Shown one piece after another: positions 59,209 to 64,000 of a stretch of DNA of 64,000 bases (position 1 is the stretch's first letter; the number at the start of each line of letters is the position of its first letter). Under the pieces are notes generated by a model, which was not told where the DNA came from, made no database searches, and saw only the letters and a program-made list of their open reading frames with translations. The position numbers and the translations under genes are program-made. Source of the DNA: Galeopsis tetrahit (taxonomy: Eukaryota; Streptophyta; Magnoliopsida; Lamiales; Lamiaceae); assembly GCA_963675135.1 (NCBI GenBank), contig OY776125.1, forward strand, positions 62,385,441-62,449,440. The letters run 5' to 3'.

Positions 59209-60374
59209 TTCCTTCCCGGGTAGAAGAGATTCCCCATCAAATCTGAATCGGCCTCATCACTGGACGACGAATCCTCAACAAAGGGAATCAAGTGCTTCAC
59301 ATTAAAGACATCCGACGTACGAACAAGACCTGGTAATTGCAGCCTATATACATTCGAGTTGATTTTCTCCACGATCTCAACCGGTCCAATCTTCTTAGCA
59401 GCCAATTTAGAATACTCACGAGCAGGAAAACGGTCCTTTGTTAAAATAGCCCACACAAAATCACCCACTTCAAAATCAACCCGACGACGACGCAGATCTA
59501 CATGTGCCTTATACTTAGAAGTAGCCTCAACAATCCGAGCATGTGTGTCACGATGAACCTGCTGAATCTGTGTCACCAAATCCGTGGCGCTAGCATGGGA
59601 AGGGACCTTACTAGGCAAAGGCAGCAAGTCAAGTGGACCACGGGGCACAACACCATAAATAATCTGAAAAGGGCTAAAACCGGTAGTACGGTTGACAACA
59701 TGATTGTGAGAAAGTTCAGCCTGACTAACCTTCGAATCCTAAGATCTGGGGTTTTCACCAACCAAGCTGCGAAGCAAATTACCCAAAGAACGATTAACCA
59801 CCTCCGTTTGGCCATCAGTTTGGGGATGGTAAGCGCTACTGAAATTAAGGGACGTGTTCACTGAACGCCACAAACTACGCCAGAAATGACTAACAAAACG
59901 AGTGTCCCGATCAGAGACAATGGAAGAAGGGAATCCATGGAGGCGGTACACCTCACGAAAGTATAACTGTGCCACATTAACAGCATCAACTGTTTTCTTG
60001 CAAGGAATGAAATGAGCCATCTTGCAGAATCGATCAACCACCACAAAGATTGAATCATTTCCCCGTTGCGTCCGTGGCAGGCCAAGAACAAAATCCATAC
60101 TCACATCAACCCACGGCTGCGTCGGAATAAGAAGGGGCATATACAAACCCGCATTAGATGCAGCCCCTTTCGACACCTGGCAGATTCGACAACGAGTCAC
60201 GAACCTGCCCACCTCTTTGCGCATCGAAGGCCAAAAATAAGAAGCTGCTGCAAGCCGAAAAGTTCGGTCACGACCCACATGACCCTCGTTGTGCAATTCC
60301 TGGATGATTTTGGGACGAAGGCTGCAATCAGGAATACACAACTGGAGGCCCCGAAATAGAAACCCATCCTCCAA
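59209..60374 (-). pseudogene. U3 integrase, complete domain set
   Basis: Contains the HHCC zinc finger (HNEGHVGRDRT, then CRICQVSK), first Asp in SMDFVLGLP, second in IVSDRDTRF, Glu in GQTEVVNR, and the C-terminal GPY/F-type region (DFEVGDFVWAIL, KKIGPVEIVEKIN). Frames 59739-60374 and 59196-59648 are separated by a break near 59700. This is the only complete integrase of the array within the window and shows what U1 and U2 lost. Confidence 0.88.
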
Positions 60375-60395
60375 AATGAAAGGAGAATCACCACC

Positions 60396-62012
60396 CTACT
60401 GGATCTGAAGAAGAACCTTGGAGAAGAAAGGTTCCTCCACATAGAAATCAATAAGAGACTCAAACCCCGGAACATGTACCCTAAAAGTCGAGATAAGATT
60501 ATGGCGACGACTCAGAGAATCTGCCACCCTGTTAGAGACCCCTGCTTTGTGTTTAATAACGAATGTGAACTGCTGGAGGAAAGAAATCCAGGATGCATGG
60601 CGATGAGATATCTTATCTTGGCTCCCCAAATGTTTCAAGGCATCGTGATCAGTAAAGAGAACAAACTCCCGCTAAAAGAGATAATGCCTCCAATGCCGAA
60701 CAGCCTGGACTATGGCATAAAACTCCACATCATATGTGCTGAAACGGAGTTTGGAACCCGCCAACTTCTCACTGAAAAAGGCCACCGGACGGCCTGATTG
60801 GCTCAAAACCGCCCCAATTCCTAATTTTGAAGCATCACAATGTAACTCAAAAGGCTGGGAGAAATCAAGAAGAACAAGGATAGGTGATGTCGTCAGTCTA
60901 TGCTTGATCTCATCAAAGGCAGTTGACGCATCCTCTGTCCACACAAACTTGGTCCCCTTCATGCAATCTGTTATTGGTGTCATAATACTAATGAAATGTG
61001 GAATGAACCGTCGATAGAAAGAGGCTAGCCCATGAAAGCTCCTGACCGCCGTAATAGATGTAGGGGCCGGCCAGTGACGAATGGCCTCAATTTTACCCGG
61101 ATCCGCTGAAAGGCCCTGATTAGACACAACATACCCCAAGAACTGTACCGAAGTAGTCATAAAGGCGCACTTGCCGGAGGCTGCATAAAACTGATCCCGA
61201 CGTAAAACCAATAAGACCTCCCGTAGATGTTGTAGGTGAGAGTCGGGGTTGTCACTGTAAATTAGAATGTCATCGAAATAAACGACGATGAATTTGCCAA
61301 TGAAAGGACGTAGGGCCTGATTCATGACACACATGAAGGTACTCGGGGCATTAGACAACCCAAATGGCATTACCAGCCACTCAGACAACCCCTCCCGTGT
61401 TTTAAATGTTGTCTTCCACTCATCTCCAACACGAATACGAATCTGGTGATAGCCACTATTCAAATCCAATTTACTAAACATGGAGGCCCGACCCAACTGG
61501 TCCAACAAATCATCCAACCGAGGAATAGGAAAACGATACCTCATTGTTATCTTATTAATGGCACGACTGTCCACACACATGCGCCACGTACCATCCTTCT
61601 TAGGGGTCAATAGGGCAGGCACTGCACATGGACTGAGGCTTTCACGAACGTGGCCCTTTGCAAGCAACTCCTCCACATGGCGACGAAGTTCCTCATGCTC
61701 CTTCGGGCTCATACGATAATGTGGGCGATTTGGCAAGGCTGCACCCGGCACAGGATCAATTTGATGTTGAATAGCCCGAAAAGGAGGCAATGTATCTAGG
61801 AGTGACTCGGGAAAAACATTAGCAAACTCAGACAATAAATGTTGGACAGCAAGGGGAGGTGTCCCAAACTGCGAACCCGTGGGCTGAGCAATAAGAGCAA
61901 AAACAATCTCAGACTGCTCCATAGCAGACTGAAAGGGCACACGAGATAAGAGCATAACAGGTTTGGAGGCATCCGTCCGAGGAATGCTTCGAGGCTTGCT
62001 GGGTAACAACAC
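60396..62012 (-). pseudogene. U3 RT and RNase H
   Basis: A 446-codon open piece (60672-62012) holds the end of protease, RT with intact YFDD (61269-61280) and the first half of RNase H (FELHCDASKLGIGAVL). The second half (60396-60638) follows after stops. This is the least damaged RT of the array. Confidence 0.9.
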
Positions 62013-62449
62013 AATCTTACGACCCCCGAAAAGAAACGAGTATGTATTTGCATGACCATCGTGTGTGACCTCACGATCAAATTACCATGGTCGGCCCAAT
62101 AACAAATGACACGCATCTATAGGCACCACATCACAATATATCTCATCACCGTAAGACGACCCAATAGAAACTGAAATCAAAACTCGACGAGAAACAGTAA
62201 CATCCGTACCTTTACTAAGCCACGACAGTTTATACGACTTCGGGTGAGCTTCAGTTTCAAGACCCAACTTGTTAACTGCCACTTCCGATACTACGTTATC
62301 ACAACTACCCTAGTCAATAATGAAAGAACAGACCTTGCCTCCAATAGTGCAAGTAGACTGAAAGATATTGGTACGTAATCAATTGTCATCATTGGCACGT
62401 GGGCTCAAAAATGTGTGTCTGAGCATCAACAGAGGTCCAACATCACCCT
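62013..62449 (-). pseudogene. U3 protease region
   Basis: Protease codons with LLLGRPW and the active-site stretch, which is interrupted: where U1 has IIDSGCW, U3 reads IID followed by TAG (about 62312). Confidence 0.8.
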
Positions 62450-62814
62450 CTACAAATTCCTCCTCAACCACTTAATCCATATCCTCATCATAAACAGGGG
62501 GGTGTCATCAACAAGGTCATCATCAATAAAAAGGCCACGCTTGTCAGCGCGAGGACGACGACAATCCGTTTGGCGGTGACCAAATTCGCCCCAATTAAAA
62601 CACTTTATGCCACTGGAAGAAGCCCGATTCGGTGGTGGTTGAGAAACAGAACCACGAGGAGCGGTAGGGCTAGGGGAAGGGTTCACCGTATTACGAAACC
62701 CACTCGAGGCACGACGGGCCAACTGTTTTTCAGCCTGAAGTGCTCGCTGATGCGCCTCCGATACAGTAACAGGATCAAACATATTAAGAACATCCTGCAA
62801 CTGAATCCGCACTC
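62450..62814 (-). pseudogene. U3 gag C-terminus
   Basis: Begins at the LTR edge with IQLQDVLNMFDP. In the zinc knuckle the second Cys is Trp (CFNWGEFGHRQTDC), which should abolish zinc binding. The same C-run frameshift and TAA follow as in U1 and U2. Confidence 0.85.
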
Positions 62815-63251
62815 TAATGCAGCGTGCGTGATCAAAAGAAAGAACAACAAGAATCGTTGATTCACAGAATACCCGAATCTTGATAAAACGAAGAATAATT
62901 CTTCAATAATAATTTCAATCTGCAAAAACTGCTCAACAATGTTTGGAAAACGAGAATAAAACCAAACCCTAGTGTACGGAATTTGGAAATTATAAAAAAG
63001 CCCCAAAACAATTAAAAATTGCAAAAATAACATCCAAAAAGCAATAAAACGCGTTTTTCACCACTCAAACGATGGAATTTGGCCAAAAAGCGTCGCGCAT
63101 GTCAGCAAAGCCGTGAGTTTAACTCGTAGCATCGATTCCACCCGAAAAAGTGTGCTCACACGCCCAAATCGGGTTCCAGCTCCCAAAACATAAAAAATTC
63201 TTCGGATGTTCTCGTTTCTTCAAAAATTGCAACGCCACTCGTGCTACATCA
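62815..63251 (-). repeat. Gypsy array LTR 4
   Basis: 437 bp, same ends as LTR 3. It directly follows the integrase end of U4. Confidence 0.88.
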
Positions 63252-64000
63252 TTCCCTCCCGGGTAGAAGAGATTCGCCCTCGAATCTGAATCGGCCTCAT
63301 CACTGGACGACAATTCCTCAACAAAGGGAATCAAGTGCTTCACATTAAAGACATCCGACGTACGAACATGAGTTGGTAATTGCAACCTATATGCATTCGA
63401 GTTGATTTTCTCCACGATCTCAACCGGTCCAATCTTCTTAGCAGCCAATTTAGAATACTCACGAGCAGGAAAACGGTCCTTTGTTAAAATAGCCCACACA
63501 AAATCACCCACTTCAAAATCAACACGAAGACGACGCAAATCTGCATGTGCCTTATACTTAGAAGTAGCCTCAACAATCCGAGCATGAGTGTCACGATGAA
63601 CCTGCTGAATCTGTGTCACCAAATCCGTGGTGCTAGCATGGGAAGGGACCTTACTAAGAAAAGGCAGCAAGTCAAGCGGACCACGGGGCACAACACCATA
63701 AATAATCTGAAAAGGGTTAAAACCGGTAGTACGGTTGACAACATGATTGTGAGCAAATTCAGACTGACTAACCTTCGAATCCCAAGATCTGGGGTTATCA
63801 CCAACAAAGCTGCGAAGTAAATTACCAAAAGAACGATTAACCACCTCCGTTTGGCCATCAGTTTGGGGATGGTAAGCGCTACTGAAATTAAGGGACGTGT
63901 TCACTGAACGCCACAAACTACGCCAGACATAACTAACAAAACGAGTGTCCCGATCAGAGACAATGGAAGAAGGGAGTCCATGGAGGCGGTACACCTCACG
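63119..64000 (-). pseudogene. U4 integrase, C-terminal half (window edge)
   Basis: Open for 291 codons: second catalytic Asp in IVSDRDTRF, Glu in GQTEVVNR, SEFAHNHVVNRTTGF and the C-terminal region to PGGND. It continues into the LTR, past the HPKNF stop of the other units, because TGA became TTA, and ends GGIDATS at 63119. The upstream part lies outside the window. Confidence 0.88.

Larger units (their letters stand above)
41571..64000 (-). mobile_element. Tandem array of gag-truncated Ty3/gypsy units
   Basis: Four LTR copies (41571-42007, 45045-45480, 58772-59208, 62815-63251) alternate with internal regions in the same orientation. Each complete internal region starts directly at the LTR edge with the codons for IQLQDVLN, in the C-terminal part of gag, and has no primer site. 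Pol order PR-RT-RH-INT with a GPY/F-like end marks a chromovirus. Unit length without later insertions is about 4.04 kb (U3) or 3.47 kb (U1, after an integrase deletion). The array enters S3 gag at 41571 and leaves the window at 64000. U2 carries S2 and a solo LTR. Confidence 0.88.

Noticed and set aside
41571..63251. CRISPR-like or satellite monomer array
   Set aside because: The repeats are 437 bp LTRs spaced by pol-coding regions, not short direct repeats with unique spacers or a short satellite.
58772..64000. Integrated pararetrovirus (caulimovirid) instead of gypsy
   Set aside because: The units have LTRs and a complete chromovirus integrase; no movement protein or coat domain is seen.

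Overview
The window is a nested island of plant retrotransposons. I found no host gene, rRNA, tRNA or CRISPR array. Plant LTR retrotransposons primed by initiator tRNA-Met, Ty1/copia elements with an extra open reading frame downstream of pol, chromovirus-type Ty3/gypsy elements and a LINE with an RNase H domain all point to a flowering plant, probably a dicot. The species cannot be named from the sequence.

Layout, with names used below. 1-241: tail of a copia LTR. 284-18701: copia element S1 (minus strand, Sirevirus type: gag, PR-INT-RT-RH, extra ORF). Its 5' LTR is split by the nearly intact gypsy element G1 (10888-17355, plus strand, target duplication ACAAG). 18702-21924: 3' half of a decayed relative of G1, called G2. 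21925-38642: 3' part of a second Sirevirus-type element, S4 (plus strand), with a long broken extra ORF and a 3' LTR. That LTR is split by a 5'-truncated LINE (28683-38223), which is itself split by copia element T5 (29387-37717, plus strand, duplication AAAAT). 38643-39723: small fragments. 39724-41570: 5' LTR, primer site and start of gag of element S3 (same family as S1), cut at 41571 by a tandem array of gypsy units on the minus strand that runs past the window end.

The array (41571-64000) has four 436-437 bp LTRs separated by internal regions that all lack the primer site and the first part of gag. Unit U2 carries two later insertions: Sirevirus S2 (46430-55331, duplication TATGG) and a 1330 bp solo LTR (56899-58228, duplication TTAAC). 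Nesting therefore reaches four levels: S4-type LTR fragment, S3, gypsy array, S2.

No element looks autonomous. S1, G1, G2, T5 and S4 carry nonsense codons or frameshifts, T5 has also lost an integrase catalytic Asp, and S2 has lost RT from inside its catalytic box onward. The most unusual features are the gag-less tandem gypsy array, the pol C-terminus of G1 encoded inside its own LTR, and the in-frame UAA conserved between gag and pol of the Sirevirus-type elements.
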